Below, piece by piece: positions 30,001 to 38,954 of a stretch of DNA of 48,823 nt. A program made the position numbers and the translations under genes. The DNA is from an uncultured Acidimicrobiales bacterium. GTDB lineage: Bacteria > Actinomycetota > Acidimicrobiia > Acidimicrobiales > SZUA-35. The stretch's first letter is position 1, and the number at the start of each line of letters is the position of its first letter. Location of the stretch: the NCBI GenBank assembly GCA_937958015.1, contig CALGOA010000119.1, positions 1-48,823 on the forward strand. The letters run 5' to 3'. The notes below the pieces were generated by a model that was given only the letters and a program-made list of their open reading frames with translations, searched no databases and had not been told where the DNA came from.

Positions 30001-30217
30001 CCCCTTCGATCGCGTACTCGTCCGTTGCGGTTCCCGAAAGGGAGATGCTGTTCGGCAGCGAGTCCACATCTGCCCCGGGCGAGTCGATCGTTGACGAACT
30101 GGGTGGGGTGGAGTCCTCGGCCGCGAGGCTACCGACCGTCGCCGCAGCAGGCGACGGGGAGACCAGTCGGACCAGCAGTGTGACCACTGCCAGCAGGCTG
30201 AGAAGTTTCCCCACCAT
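27035..30217 (-). CDS. Secreted multi-FN3 protein with embedded SGNH/GDSL-like domain
   Basis: 1060 aa; N-terminal Ig-like region, six FN3-type repeats (e.g. LDLEWSGSVDDTGVVAHNVIRDG...TYTFEVQAVDAVGNVS), SGNH-like TEILFVGDAATEGSC...VAIVYLGQND, then a seventh FN3. Confidence 0.85.
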   Translation of the reverse strand: MVGKLLSLLAVVTLLVRLVSPSPAAATVGSLAAEDSTPPSSSTIDSPGADVDSLPNSISLSGTATDEYAIEGVRIAVLNRDTLQWLQTDDSFGTAAQFRDVPVDAPGRISSNWAWKAPALRNGNYLVLVRARDSNGNQQATYSRRFITIESSPTWLNGQLSASNVTGSELDLEWSGSVDDTGVVAHNVIRDGVLIQTVPMPETFTTVTGLSDATTYTFEVQAVDAVGNVSFDGPKEVTTTLDVTEPDWTGTSLVTSGVTASEITLVWTAPTDNDAIATYRIFQDAVEVGEVDAPATTFTATGLNDVTTYRFTIEALDVTGNETSDGPSITERTIDITRPSWHEGAISVGHATSTSLAVSWSGDQDAAGVVTYELFVDGESIGSVDNNDFIVTGLSPDTLYELSVEAADLVGNQSIDGPSLTVSTLPDTEDPEWANPTLTVSGVGAFTIDIEWSGADDNIAITDYQVFQDGALVATMPVGTTTYSAVGLTNGTDVEFEVQAVDAAGNISTTGPTRTFTTLVDDEPPTWPAGSLSAAGATGTDLMLEWNARAVDNTGVTGYQVFQDAGLIGTVSAPTDEGDTLTFAVTGLKPRTSYTFALQAVDAWSNVSTDGPTISTNSGEDIEAPKWVGGLTTANKTESTIDLSWSGAVDNVAIAGYRLFANGEELAVVWDPQRTSYSASGLTQSVRYRFNVQAFDAASNESVSGPSTDVTMLEQAAPYWAPGQLFTADPTEILFVGDAATEGSCLDGPDTYRDDLLHLLELKGYAVRPVGSRSADRWGFSHCYLVTAGRSHEAIGGADTQWMLEGGDGLPGTFSSRLESYDVPDVAIVYLGQNDKTPGAFSDNEDTVRSNVDTIANLNLIVDDLLARNPTMEVFVAQIPVPELWLASDDPRHVILVDQTLDLNTDIASMTSSRGINTVDFSVRLDAELPDAISADSIAAAILGVVAFDALTTADAVSLAREGITETTVDLHWDGAQDDGGVVGYRVMQDGIEIADVAGSSYTVSDLLAGSTHTFTIVAYDADSNQTSGPSVTVQTRSTGADAALPRLDTSETSQTKPRK

Positions 30218-30346
30218 TGACCCTCTGACACTTCACCAAACAACCACACTACGCGGTCGTATCTTGCCAAGAGTAGGATTCGGCCGGTTGGTCGGGTTGA
30301 GCGAATTCACCTCCGCAGGTCTTCATGAGCATCGGCGAGCGACCGA

Positions 30347-31156
30347 TTGGCAGGCGTGCATGTAGGTTCTCAACCCATCGAGGTTCGGCTGCGCACGAAT
30401 GGCGATCACGTCCGAGCAGAGTTCCGCGGCGCAGATCCGACTCCTGAGATGTGGTACTCCCGGCTAGCGCAGGACGACCATCTGTACAGCAGGGAGCGAA
30501 GCGGACATCTGCCGTGGCAACTTCGCTGGGCGCTGGCGGATCTTGAGCCTCAGGGTCCGGTGCTGGAGGCTGGCTGTGGACTCGCCCACTTTTCGGTGGC
30601 GATGAGCCATCGAGGCTTCGAGGTGGTGGCCCTGGATTGGTCCAGCGAACTTGTCGAGATCGTCTCGGCCCGGGCGCCTGAACTGAAGGCCACCACTGGC
30701 GACGTACGCAACTTTGACTTTCCGAAGGAAACATTCGGCCTCATCTATTCGCCGGGCGTGCTGGAGCACTTCGAGGGTGAGGTCGCATCACTGCTGGCGA
30801 ATCACGCTCGCCTCCTCCGGCCCGGGGGCACGATGGTTCTCACCATGCCCTACCTCAACCGACGACTCAGAACCAGCGGCGAGTCCGACCCGGTGTTCGA
30901 TGAACTCGACTTCTACCAGTACGCGTTTTCGTCCGAGGAAGTTGATCAGTTGCTGCGGGCCGCTGGCTTATTGCCAATCAGGCACCGAACCTACGGTGTG
31001 CTGGGGGAGCTGCGGAACAACCATTGGCCCGGTCTGCCCCTCACCGGTCGGGTGGCGAGTGGAGCCGCTCGGATCATCGATGCGGCAACACCCTTTCAGG
31101 ATCTGGCCCACTCCGGAATCTGGGTGGCGCAGAAGCCCGAAGCGCCTGATAGGTAA
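30347..31156 (+). CDS. Class I SAM-dependent methyltransferase
   Basis: VLEAGCGLAHFSVAMSHRGFEVVALDWSSELVEI...ATTGDVRNFDFPKETFGLIYSPGVLEHFE...LLRPGGTMVLTMPY. Exact start uncertain (TTG 30347 or downstream). Confidence 0.9.
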   Translation: MAGVHVGSQPIEVRLRTNGDHVRAEFRGADPTPEMWYSRLAQDDHLYSRERSGHLPWQLRWALADLEPQGPVLEAGCGLAHFSVAMSHRGFEVVALDWSSELVEIVSARAPELKATTGDVRNFDFPKETFGLIYSPGVLEHFEGEVASLLANHARLLRPGGTMVLTMPYLNRRLRTSGESDPVFDELDFYQYAFSSEEVDQLLRAAGLLPIRHRTYGVLGELRNNHWPGLPLTGRVASGAARIIDAATPFQDLAHSGIWVAQKPEAPDR

Positions 31157-32453
31157 CGAACACGATCACCGCGGCGGAGACAAGCTGAAACGGGACCTGG
31201 GTAAACGTATTCCGAATCTGGTAGAGCAACACATTGAGTGCGAGTCCACTGAACGCCAACCATCCAACGCTCCCATGTGACCGGGTCGTTAACCAGTCGA
31301 GCAACAGCATGATCAGCACGGCCCATGCGATCACTCCATAAAGCCCGAAGTTGACATACGACTCTGCGATGGACGAGAAGCCGATCGGGCCCGCTTCACG
31401 GAACACCTCGACCGAAAGAGGTTCGGTGCTTCCCTCGGTCAATCGGAGATTGGCCAGCGCTCGGCTCACGGTTCCCACGTAGGTCTCACCGAACCGAACG
31501 CCCGCTTCCCCAACCCACCGGTCCGACACCGCCACCGGTCGAATCGTGAAACCGAGTTCCCCAACACCGTCGACCGGATCGAGATCACGAAGGGACGCGA
31601 TCACGCCGCCCCCGAGACGAGCCGATCGAAGACTGGGGATGATGGCCAGAACGAAGAGGAAGAGCGCACCGACCCTGGCCTTGCTGAGGTGCTGCGCTCG
31701 CACGCTCCGTGTGGCCAGTGCAGCCACCGCCGGCATCATCACCTCGCCTCTAAAGCCGATACGAAGCATCACTGCTGCCAGAATTGTTATCAACACGGTG
31801 GTCGCCTGCAACTGGAGCCGATCGATCATCCCGACGTAGAGAACGACGCCGAAGCCGAGCCCGAGAAATGAGACCGCTAGCGGGAGTGCCGACACCTGGC
31901 CGATGAAATCGATGTAGTTGCCCTGGACGGCGGATGGACCCCCAGCCGCTCCGACGACCGCTAAGAACAACAGGGCTGAGACCCAAACCATCGCTCGGCC
32001 TACCTCAGCGAACGCGGAGAAGTAGGCCTCATTCTGGACGAACCGACCCGCACCACGCCGCCTTCCGTGCAGCAGCGTTCCCGTCACACAGCTGACACCG
32101 AGGCCCACCAGCGCAACGGCATAGGCCCGGTAGATGTCCTCGAAGGCGACCCAGTCGAGGGACAGATTGGAATACTCGAGCGTTCCCCGCCATAACGAGA
32201 AGGTGAGGCCGAAATGAAAGAGGTAGAGCGTGAGCACGTACAGCCCCTTGAAACCGAAGGCGTCGTCGGACTCCAAGTAAAGGTATGACCCAACCGCTGC
32301 GGTAGAGGCAAACGCAACGGTGGCGGCGTCTCGCGGCGAGAAGACCGACCCTCGCCCATCTGCGAACATGGACACTCCGATGAGTGACGCCCCGAGCCCG
32401 AATACCAGCGCCAGCCCCTGCGCATGTCGCCTCATCGGGCCTCGCCAGCCCAA
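31074..32453 (-). CDS. Polytopic membrane protein, probable O-antigen polymerase (Wzy)
   Basis: 459 aa with about 10+ hydrophobic segments; flanked by GT4 and flippase genes; ...ESYVNFGLYGVIAWAVLIMLLLDWLTTRS near C-terminus. Confidence 0.75.
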   Translation of the reverse strand: MGWRGPMRRHAQGLALVFGLGASLIGVSMFADGRGSVFSPRDAATVAFASTAAVGSYLYLESDDAFGFKGLYVLTLYLFHFGLTFSLWRGTLEYSNLSLDWVAFEDIYRAYAVALVGLGVSCVTGTLLHGRRRGAGRFVQNEAYFSAFAEVGRAMVWVSALLFLAVVGAAGGPSAVQGNYIDFIGQVSALPLAVSFLGLGFGVVLYVGMIDRLQLQATTVLITILAAVMLRIGFRGEVMMPAVAALATRSVRAQHLSKARVGALFLFVLAIIPSLRSARLGGGVIASLRDLDPVDGVGELGFTIRPVAVSDRWVGEAGVRFGETYVGTVSRALANLRLTEGSTEPLSVEVFREAGPIGFSSIAESYVNFGLYGVIAWAVLIMLLLDWLTTRSHGSVGWLAFSGLALNVLLYQIRNTFTQVPFQLVSAAVIVFVTYQALRASAPPRFRSGPDPERVLPHR

Positions 32454-33511
32454 AGATGAAGTAGTGCACGGTGCGACTGGTCAAGGGTGAAGGGGCTCTG
32501 CCGGAAACGCTCGAGCGAGCGAGCGCGATCGGGCGTAGCTACGACGATCGCGCTTGCCCACTGACCGACGTCAGCCAGGGACACGCAGGCGATCGACAGG
32601 AACTCTGCCACCTCGCGCATCGGCTCGATGTCCGAAGCAACTACCGGGACACCAACGGCCGCAGCTTCGATGACGACACCGGGCAAACCTTCACGAAGCG
32701 ACGGAGCCAACACGACGTCGGTCTGCTCGAGAATCTGAGCTATCGGACGCTCGCCATGTATTTGAATCGCGAGCGACTCGCTTTCGAACCGAGCAGCGAG
32801 TCGCTCGAGTTCCGATGCGTCACCCCGGCCGAAGATCGCCAGATGAACATGCCGGGTTCGCGATGCCGCGGCAGCCACCTCGATTGCGAACTGCTGATTT
32901 TTTTCAGCGCAGATTCGACCGACCACCGACAACCGAAGTAATCCATCCGCAACCCGCGGCTCGATCGAGCCAGGTTCGACTCCGTTGTAGACAACCAGAG
33001 TGTTCTTCCAGAGAGTCCATCCTCGGCCGAGGGAGCCGTTGAGAGCTGCGTTGGACACACCAACGATCCGATGGCTGATCAGCCGAAGTAGTAGTCGCAT
33101 GATCCGCTCATAACTGCCTCGTATGAACGTTCGGGGTCTTCCGGATCCCGTGGATCGGATGTGGGCCAGTCGACGGGCCCTGGGCACGACGAGCGCTGCG
33201 ACGAGCAAGACCCAACCGGACGACAGGTGAACGTGAGAATGCACCACTGACGGAACCAACTTGCGCAGTCGACGAGCGACCCGAGCCGGATTCCTGCCGG
33301 AGTGGTGAACGGTGGCCCCCGCGTTGACGAAGTCTCTAGTCAGCGCATGTTCGGTGGGGACCGAACTTCCCAGTAGCAGGACTGCATGGGAGTAGCTTTC
33401 GCTCATTAGCGGGTCTCGACACATCGCCAGAACCCGCATCTCGGCGCCACCACGATCAAGGGAGCCGAGAACGTGAACGATTCGACCCTTGGCCGATTGC
33501 GTGTGAGGCAC
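32432..33511 (-). CDS. GT4-type glycosyltransferase
   Basis: RIVHVLGSLDRGGAEMRVLAM...LSVVGRICAEKNQQFAIEVAAAASR..HLAIFGRGDASELERL...VLAPSLREGLPGVVIEAAAVGVPVVASDI. Confidence 0.92.
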   Translation of the reverse strand: MPHTQSAKGRIVHVLGSLDRGGAEMRVLAMCRDPLMSESYSHAVLLLGSSVPTEHALTRDFVNAGATVHHSGRNPARVARRLRKLVPSVVHSHVHLSSGWVLLVAALVVPRARRLAHIRSTGSGRPRTFIRGSYERIMRLLLRLISHRIVGVSNAALNGSLGRGWTLWKNTLVVYNGVEPGSIEPRVADGLLRLSVVGRICAEKNQQFAIEVAAAASRTRHVHLAIFGRGDASELERLAARFESESLAIQIHGERPIAQILEQTDVVLAPSLREGLPGVVIEAAAVGVPVVASDIEPMREVAEFLSIACVSLADVGQWASAIVVATPDRARSLERFRQSPFTLDQSHRALLHLWAGEAR

Positions 33512-33513
33512 GA

Positions 33514-34032
33514 CTACCTCAGCTTTATCAGCGCCGACCGCTTGGACTGCGGATCCATGCGTTTGGTAGGCACGCCGCGCGCCAAGGACTTCGCCTCGTA
33601 GTCAGCGATCGTCGACAACCTTCGGGCCGGAACACCGGCGTACACGGCACCCCCAGCAAGATCTTTGTTGACAACCGACCGCGCTCCGATGACGACGTTG
33701 TCGCCGATCGTTACACCTGGGAGGATCACGACCCCGATGCCAATGAACACGTTTGAACCAACGCGGATTGGAGCCACAACGTCCAGATCGGGATGACGGT
33801 CTCGCAGTACCCAGACCCCGCCGTCGTGGGTCACAAACCGAACTTCGGCGGCGACCTCAACCCGATCTCCCATCGTCACCAGAAACGGTTCTGAGCCGAA
33901 AGTGGACCGCGTGAGGTTGATCAATCGGCAGCCGGTTCCGATCTCGACCCCGAGGCGGCGAGCGGCGCGCACGCTATCGCTTCGCAACTCCGCCCGAAAT
34001 CTCAGCGTCTCCACTAGCGATCTCATGCCCAT
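33514..34032 (-). CDS. Hexapeptide-repeat O-acyl/acetyltransferase (WbbJ-like)
   Basis: VEIGTGCRLINLTRSTFGSEPFLVTMGDRVEVAAEVRFVTHDGGVW...IRVGSNVFIGIGVVILPGVTIGDNVVIGARSVVNKDL; start MGMRSL/MRSL overlaps upstream stop, so the longer ORF is not needed. Confidence 0.9.
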   Translation of the reverse strand: MGMRSLVETLRFRAELRSDSVRAARRLGVEIGTGCRLINLTRSTFGSEPFLVTMGDRVEVAAEVRFVTHDGGVWVLRDRHPDLDVVAPIRVGSNVFIGIGVVILPGVTIGDNVVIGARSVVNKDLAGGAVYAGVPARRLSTIADYEAKSLARGVPTKRMDPQSKRSALIKLR

Positions 34033-35279
34033 GCCGAACCGACTCCTCTGCGCACCAGCCCAAAGCCTAGGACACATGCAACGACATACGAGGACAGTGA
34101 TGCGGTAGCTGCTCCGACTATTCCGAACGGTTCGATCAGTAGGAGATCGAGACCGGCGCCGACCGCCAACGCAATCAGTCCAACGCCGGCCGCACTCTTT
34201 GGTTCCCCCAGGCCCAGCAACGTACGGGTTCCGAACACGTAGCCCACAAAAGCCAGTTCGCCGGCTATCAACACGCCCACCGTGACCCCGATACCACCGA
34301 AGTCCGCCCCAAAGATTGGAGCGGCCAACCAAACACCGGCCGCGCAGAGTAGCGGCGAACCGAGCAGCTGGGTTTTTAGCGATCGCCGCAGGAGGTTCTT
34401 CACTTTGTTGATGTTCGAACCACCTTTCGCCACCAGGCGGAAGGCGAACTGTGACGCTGCTTGGGCGCGCGGGCGCAGCGCTTCTGCGATGGACGCAGCG
34501 ACCGCGTACTGACCGAGAACTGCCGACCCTCCAACCGCGCCAACGATCAATTGATCAACCCGATTCAGCAGTCCGACCGACGCCGTCGCGGGGACTGTTC
34601 GTGCGCCGAATCCAAGCAATTCGAGACCGGCGTTTCGATCCAGTCGGATCTTCGGTCGCTGAGAGTTGCTCAGTAACCAGGAGCCGATGGCCCCGAACAG
34701 CGAACCCATCGCAAGACCAACAGCCGCGCTCTCGGTGGATGGACCGAACACCATATAGATGAGTGCGATTCCCAGGAGATGCATCATCGTCTCGACGAGC
34801 TGGACGATCTGCGACATAAAGAATGAACCGATCGCATTCAGTAGCGCAGTATTAAATCGGGTTATTCCAGCCCCGACCGCGAGCGTCATCGCCGCCAGAA
34901 TCGTGACCGAGCCAATCGATTCGTCAGGCGCAGTGAGCCAATACAGGGCTCCGCTGATCAACGCGAGTCCAGGAACAAGTCCGACTGCGAGCCCAAGAAA
35001 CGCCGAGAGGTAACGCTTGTCCGCCGAGTCCGTTGCGAACCTTCGAACCGCTGTACCGACGCCCAGATCGCCGACGAGATAAATCGAGGCGACCAACGCT
35101 TGGAGAAAGGCGAGGTCGCCACGGGCGGCCATGCCGAAGAAGCGGGCTACGACGACCGATAGCACCAACGCCATCGCCGAGCGCGTGAAACCCACGACGG
35201 ACGCCGCCCGCACCCGGTGGTCGACAGACCTTGGTGCCGTGTCCAACACGTCAGCGCGCCACCGCTGTATAGAACGCAT
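34023..35279 (-). CDS. Wzx-like polysaccharide flippase
   Basis: Polytopic; RAASVVGFTRSAMALVLSVVVARFFGMAARGDLAFLQALVASIYLVGDLGVGTAVRRF...; likely start MRSIQRWRAD at 35279 (ORF open to 35369). Confidence 0.87.
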   Translation of the reverse strand: MRSIQRWRADVLDTAPRSVDHRVRAASVVGFTRSAMALVLSVVVARFFGMAARGDLAFLQALVASIYLVGDLGVGTAVRRFATDSADKRYLSAFLGLAVGLVPGLALISGALYWLTAPDESIGSVTILAAMTLAVGAGITRFNTALLNAIGSFFMSQIVQLVETMMHLLGIALIYMVFGPSTESAAVGLAMGSLFGAIGSWLLSNSQRPKIRLDRNAGLELLGFGARTVPATASVGLLNRVDQLIVGAVGGSAVLGQYAVAASIAEALRPRAQAASQFAFRLVAKGGSNINKVKNLLRRSLKTQLLGSPLLCAAGVWLAAPIFGADFGGIGVTVGVLIAGELAFVGYVFGTRTLLGLGEPKSAAGVGLIALAVGAGLDLLLIEPFGIVGAATASLSSYVVACVLGFGLVRRGVGSAWA

Positions 35280-36405
35280 CTCGACGTTGAGCCAAAACGA
35301 CAGTTGAGTAGTCGTCCGCCCGAAGGCGGTTCCGTCGACCGGCGTCCATCCGCAGGCGATCATCAGCAAATTCGGCCATCCGCGCGCTCAGCGGGTCGAC
35401 CTCACCCGGTGCTACCAGGTCTGTCGAATCCAGAAGTTCGGCGGTACCGCCAACATCGGTCGCTACCACTGCCAGTCCGAGTGCCATCGCCTCGATCACC
35501 ACACGGGGCAACCCCTCGGTACTCGAAGCGTGGACGAACACGTGACACCCGGCCATCAGTGAGCGATATTCGGAACGGTCGGAAATCTGACCCGCGAAGT
35601 GCACAACCGGTGCGATCCCAAGCTCCCTTGCCATGGCTTCGAGGGACGATCGATGACAACCGTCTCCCAGTAGAACCAGTTCGGCGTCGACGCCTGTGGC
35701 CCGCAGGTTGCTGATGGCCTGCAGCAACACGTCGAACCGTTTGTAGGTGCGATCCATGGAACCGGCTCCGCAGAAACGGAGTCGCGTTGAGGTACGAGCG
35801 ACGGGCTGACCGAAATCGTCAGGGCCGAGCTCAACGCTTGAATAATGAACGCTGGTCGACCCCGACGAAGGTGGATAAAGCGCCTGAAGGTACGACTCGG
35901 TGACATACGCAACCGCAAACGCACGTCGAACCGACCACTTCTGACTCGCGGTGAGCGTGCCTCGAATGAGCCATCGCAGCCAATGATCCACCACTCCCCG
36001 GCTGAAGACCGCAGCCGGATCGCCAACGACCTCGCAGGCGAATCCAACCCCCCGGACCGACGCGATGAGCGTTGCGAAGGATCCCTGAAGACTCGGCAAC
36101 CTGACGATCAGACGAGACTCGCCCGGAACCAGCTGGCCGATGGCACGAGCGGTGGGCCCGAGCATTGCAAACTGTCCAAAGAGTCCGCGACGATCGGTCA
36201 GCGGAAGTACTCCGACCCCTTCTCCAGAGAGTGGAACGAGCCCCTGGGCGTCGTCGACGGGGCGCACCCTTGCGAGCACGTCCACGTTTTGGAAGCCCGC
36301 GAGGTAACGCTTCCAGAAGTGATATCCCATCGGCCCCTCGGAGTAATAGCAACCATCGGGAGCAACCAGCAACCTGTGCTCGGTCATCACTACCACGGCC
36401 GTCAT
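35251..36405 (-). CDS. GT4-type glycosyltransferase
   Basis: LRFCGAGSMDRTYKRFDVLLQAISNLRATGVDAELVLLGDGCHRSSLEAMARELG...FVHASSTEGLPRVVIEAMALGLAVVATDVGGTAELL. Confidence 0.92.
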   Translation of the reverse strand: MTAVVVMTEHRLLVAPDGCYYSEGPMGYHFWKRYLAGFQNVDVLARVRPVDDAQGLVPLSGEGVGVLPLTDRRGLFGQFAMLGPTARAIGQLVPGESRLIVRLPSLQGSFATLIASVRGVGFACEVVGDPAAVFSRGVVDHWLRWLIRGTLTASQKWSVRRAFAVAYVTESYLQALYPPSSGSTSVHYSSVELGPDDFGQPVARTSTRLRFCGAGSMDRTYKRFDVLLQAISNLRATGVDAELVLLGDGCHRSSLEAMARELGIAPVVHFAGQISDRSEYRSLMAGCHVFVHASSTEGLPRVVIEAMALGLAVVATDVGGTAELLDSTDLVAPGEVDPLSARMAEFADDRLRMDAGRRNRLRADDYSTVVLAQRRDAFYTAVAR

Positions 36406-37661
36406 CGCAGGAGATCCCGGAGTTCACGAAGGTACGACGAGGTGACGATCGGCCAGTCGAGCAGCGCACCGACCGACGTGCGCGCATTGGTACCGAGTCG
36501 ACCGGCTTCGCCCGTCAAGATCGCTTCCTCGGCGTCGTGGATTGCTGTGGCGAGCGCTTCAGAATCATCCGGTGACACCAACCACCCCGTCACCTTTGGG
36601 ATCACGACCTCTGGCAGTCCACCGACGGCACTGGCGATCGTCGGCACCTGCATGGCCGCCGCCTCGACGGCTGCGCCATAATTCTCACTGCGCGAAGGAC
36701 TGATGCTGACGTCTCCGGCGCGATAGGCAACCCGGACGTCTTCAGCTGTGTCCAGACAGGTGATCGAAGAGCGAGTTGACGAAGGGATCGACGAGAGTAT
36801 CGACGTCCGATACTCACTACCGGCCCGGTCGATTCCGCCACCCATGACTACGAGGTGACCGCCACCACCGGTGGCCACATATCTCTCCCAAGCCCTCAGG
36901 AGCACATCGTGACCCTTTACATCACGACCTCCGAGCGCCAGGCGTTTGGGTGCGTACCATCGCGCCACCACCACGAAGACCGGGGACTGCAGCGGAAGCC
37001 CGAGAAGTCGACGGGCTTGCAGCCGTTCGCACGGAGTCGGCGGGACGAAACTGGAGAAGTCGGCACCGAACCGCACCACCCGGATTCCTTCTGCCGGAAC
37101 CCCCGATTCGAGTGCCGCCGAACGCACTGCTTCCGACCCGGCGAAGACTCGATGGTCCCATCGCCCTGCGAACCGCTCGACCAGCGTAACCAGTTGGCTT
37201 TCGTAGAAAAGGGGCCCCGGCACCGAGTGAACGCGCTTCGCGCGACCCCCAAGAGTTGCCGCTCGAGCGACCAACGCAGCTCGGTAGAGGAAGTAGTTCA
37301 CGATGTCGGGATCGAAGGTGTGGAGCGACCGACGCAGGGACGGCAATGCTGCAACTGCGCAACGCGGGCTTGGGCCCAGTGCCTGGGTCCTCTCGATCTC
37401 CACACCCAACGAAGAGCACAGACGGGGCGCAAGGTCACCATCTCCGGGGGGTAGGTAGACCTTGGCTCTCATGCCTTCTTCCATCGCCGCCGACACGAGA
37501 GGTAGCAACCAGCGAGCTCCGACCGTGGTCTTGGTCAAGAACGCAACCTTCGGTTGTACATGTGGGGGTGTTGAAGCGGGAAGCACGCGAGGCGCACTAC
37601 GCCGTTCAGCGGCCACGGTGTAACGAGAGAACTTCCCGCTCGCCCTCAACTCTGCCGCCAC
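36402..37661 (-). CDS. GT4-type glycosyltransferase
   Basis: PVFVVVARWYAPKRLALGGRDVKGHDVLLRAWERY..GGHLVVMGGGI...DVSISPSRSENYGAAVEAAAMQVPTIASAVGGLPEVV; start may be internal. Confidence 0.9.
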   Translation of the reverse strand: MAAELRASGKFSRYTVAAERRSAPRVLPASTPPHVQPKVAFLTKTTVGARWLLPLVSAAMEEGMRAKVYLPPGDGDLAPRLCSSLGVEIERTQALGPSPRCAVAALPSLRRSLHTFDPDIVNYFLYRAALVARAATLGGRAKRVHSVPGPLFYESQLVTLVERFAGRWDHRVFAGSEAVRSAALESGVPAEGIRVVRFGADFSSFVPPTPCERLQARRLLGLPLQSPVFVVVARWYAPKRLALGGRDVKGHDVLLRAWERYVATGGGGHLVVMGGGIDRAGSEYRTSILSSIPSSTRSSITCLDTAEDVRVAYRAGDVSISPSRSENYGAAVEAAAMQVPTIASAVGGLPEVVIPKVTGWLVSPDDSEALATAIHDAEEAILTGEAGRLGTNARTSVGALLDWPIVTSSYLRELRDLLR

Positions 37662-38277
37662 TACTCACATCGGAAACGGTCGCCGTGGTGGATCCGAGAA
37701 AGCGGTGGGCGGTAGGCGTTCCTGCCGCTGACAATCCCACCCCCTTGACAACACTTCCCACCGTCCGCGCGAGAATCCGCAGATCCAGCCAGAACGTTCG
37801 ATGGTCGATGTACCACACGTCCAGCTCGAACTTCTTCTCCCACGCGAGTGCATTCCGCCCGTTCACCTGGGCCAAACCCGTCAGACCGGGTCGCACGTCG
37901 TGCCGACGAGCCTGTCTCTCGTCGTAGAGCGGCAGATAGTCGCATAGGAGAGGTCGAGGGCCGACCATGCTCATCGATCCCGCTACTACATTGAGCAGTT
38001 CCGGCAGCTCGTCGAGACTCGTCCTTCGCAGGAATCGACCAACCGAAGTTAGGCGAGCGTGATCCGTGGCCAGCTCGTCTTCACCGGCACGAAGTGTTCG
38101 CATCGTCCGGAACTTGAGGATTTCGAAGCTTTCGCCACCTCTGCCAGCCCGTTCCTGGCGGAACACGACAGGGCCGCCCATCGTCAGTCGGATGACGACC
38201 GCGATCATCAGCAACAACGGCAGCAGCAACAACAGCCAGAGCATTGCGAATCCGATATCGAAGAGGCGCTTGATCAC
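37606..38277 (-). CDS. Initiating sugar-phosphate transferase (WcaJ/PglC family)
   Basis: [60 protein letters not shown]...[28 protein letters not shown]...[35 protein letters not shown]. Confidence 0.95.
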   Translation of the reverse strand: MIKRLFDIGFAMLWLLLLLPLLLMIAVVIRLTMGGPVVFRQERAGRGGESFEILKFRTMRTLRAGEDELATDHARLTSVGRFLRRTSLDELPELLNVVAGSMSMVGPRPLLCDYLPLYDERQARRHDVRPGLTGLAQVNGRNALAWEKKFELDVWYIDHRTFWLDLRILARTVGSVVKGVGLSAAGTPTAHRFLGSTTATVSDVSSGGRVEGEREVLSLHRGR

Positions 38278-38279
38278 AG

Positions 38280-38954
38280 CTAGCTCTCCAGCGGCCGAGC
38301 CGGTACGCCGACGACGGTTGCACCGGCGGGGACGTTCTCGACCACAACGGCGCCGGCACCAACGACGGCGCCTTCTCCGACGGTGAGGTTCTGGAGGACC
38401 ACCGCGTTGGCACCTATGAGTGCTCCCTCCCCGATTCTGCAGGAGCCACCGATGGCCGCTCCCGGCATCAGGCTGGCAAAGTCACCGACGATCGAGTCGT
38501 GCCCGACCTTCACCCCATAACCAACGTATGCATGGACGCCGATGGAGACCATTGCCGAGATCCAGGTAACACCGGCGATCACTGTGCCCTGCCCCGCATT
38601 GGCGCCGGTTGCCATCACGGCAGACGGGTGCACGATGGCTGGCGTCGGCTGCACCGATTCCGCCAAGGCCCGATCCACGAGCAGTTTGCGAATCTGGGGG
38701 TACCCAACCCCGGCGACGAAGTACCGATCAGACTTCAGTTCGGGCTCGATCTCTAGGGCGACCTCTACCTCGCGATCGTCGAACCGCGGACTATCGGGGA
38801 GATCGTCGTCGGATATGACGATGTCGAATGGGAAGACCTGGTCAGCAGAAACATCCTCGATAATGCTGAGAACGTCACTGGCGTGGCCGCGACCGCCGAG
38901 GATCAGAAGGGTTGGACGATGAGGATCGCTGAGTCGATCACGGTCAAAACGCAT
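38280..38954 (-). CDS. PglD/NeuD-like sugar O/N-acyltransferase
   Basis: TLLILGGRGHASDVLSIIED...YFVAGVGYPQIRKLL...hexapeptide repeats ending AVVVENVPAGATVVGVPARPL. Confidence 0.9.
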   Translation of the reverse strand: MRFDRDRLSDPHRPTLLILGGRGHASDVLSIIEDVSADQVFPFDIVISDDDLPDSPRFDDREVEVALEIEPELKSDRYFVAGVGYPQIRKLLVDRALAESVQPTPAIVHPSAVMATGANAGQGTVIAGVTWISAMVSIGVHAYVGYGVKVGHDSIVGDFASLMPGAAIGGSCRIGEGALIGANAVVLQNLTVGEGAVVGAGAVVVENVPAGATVVGVPARPLES

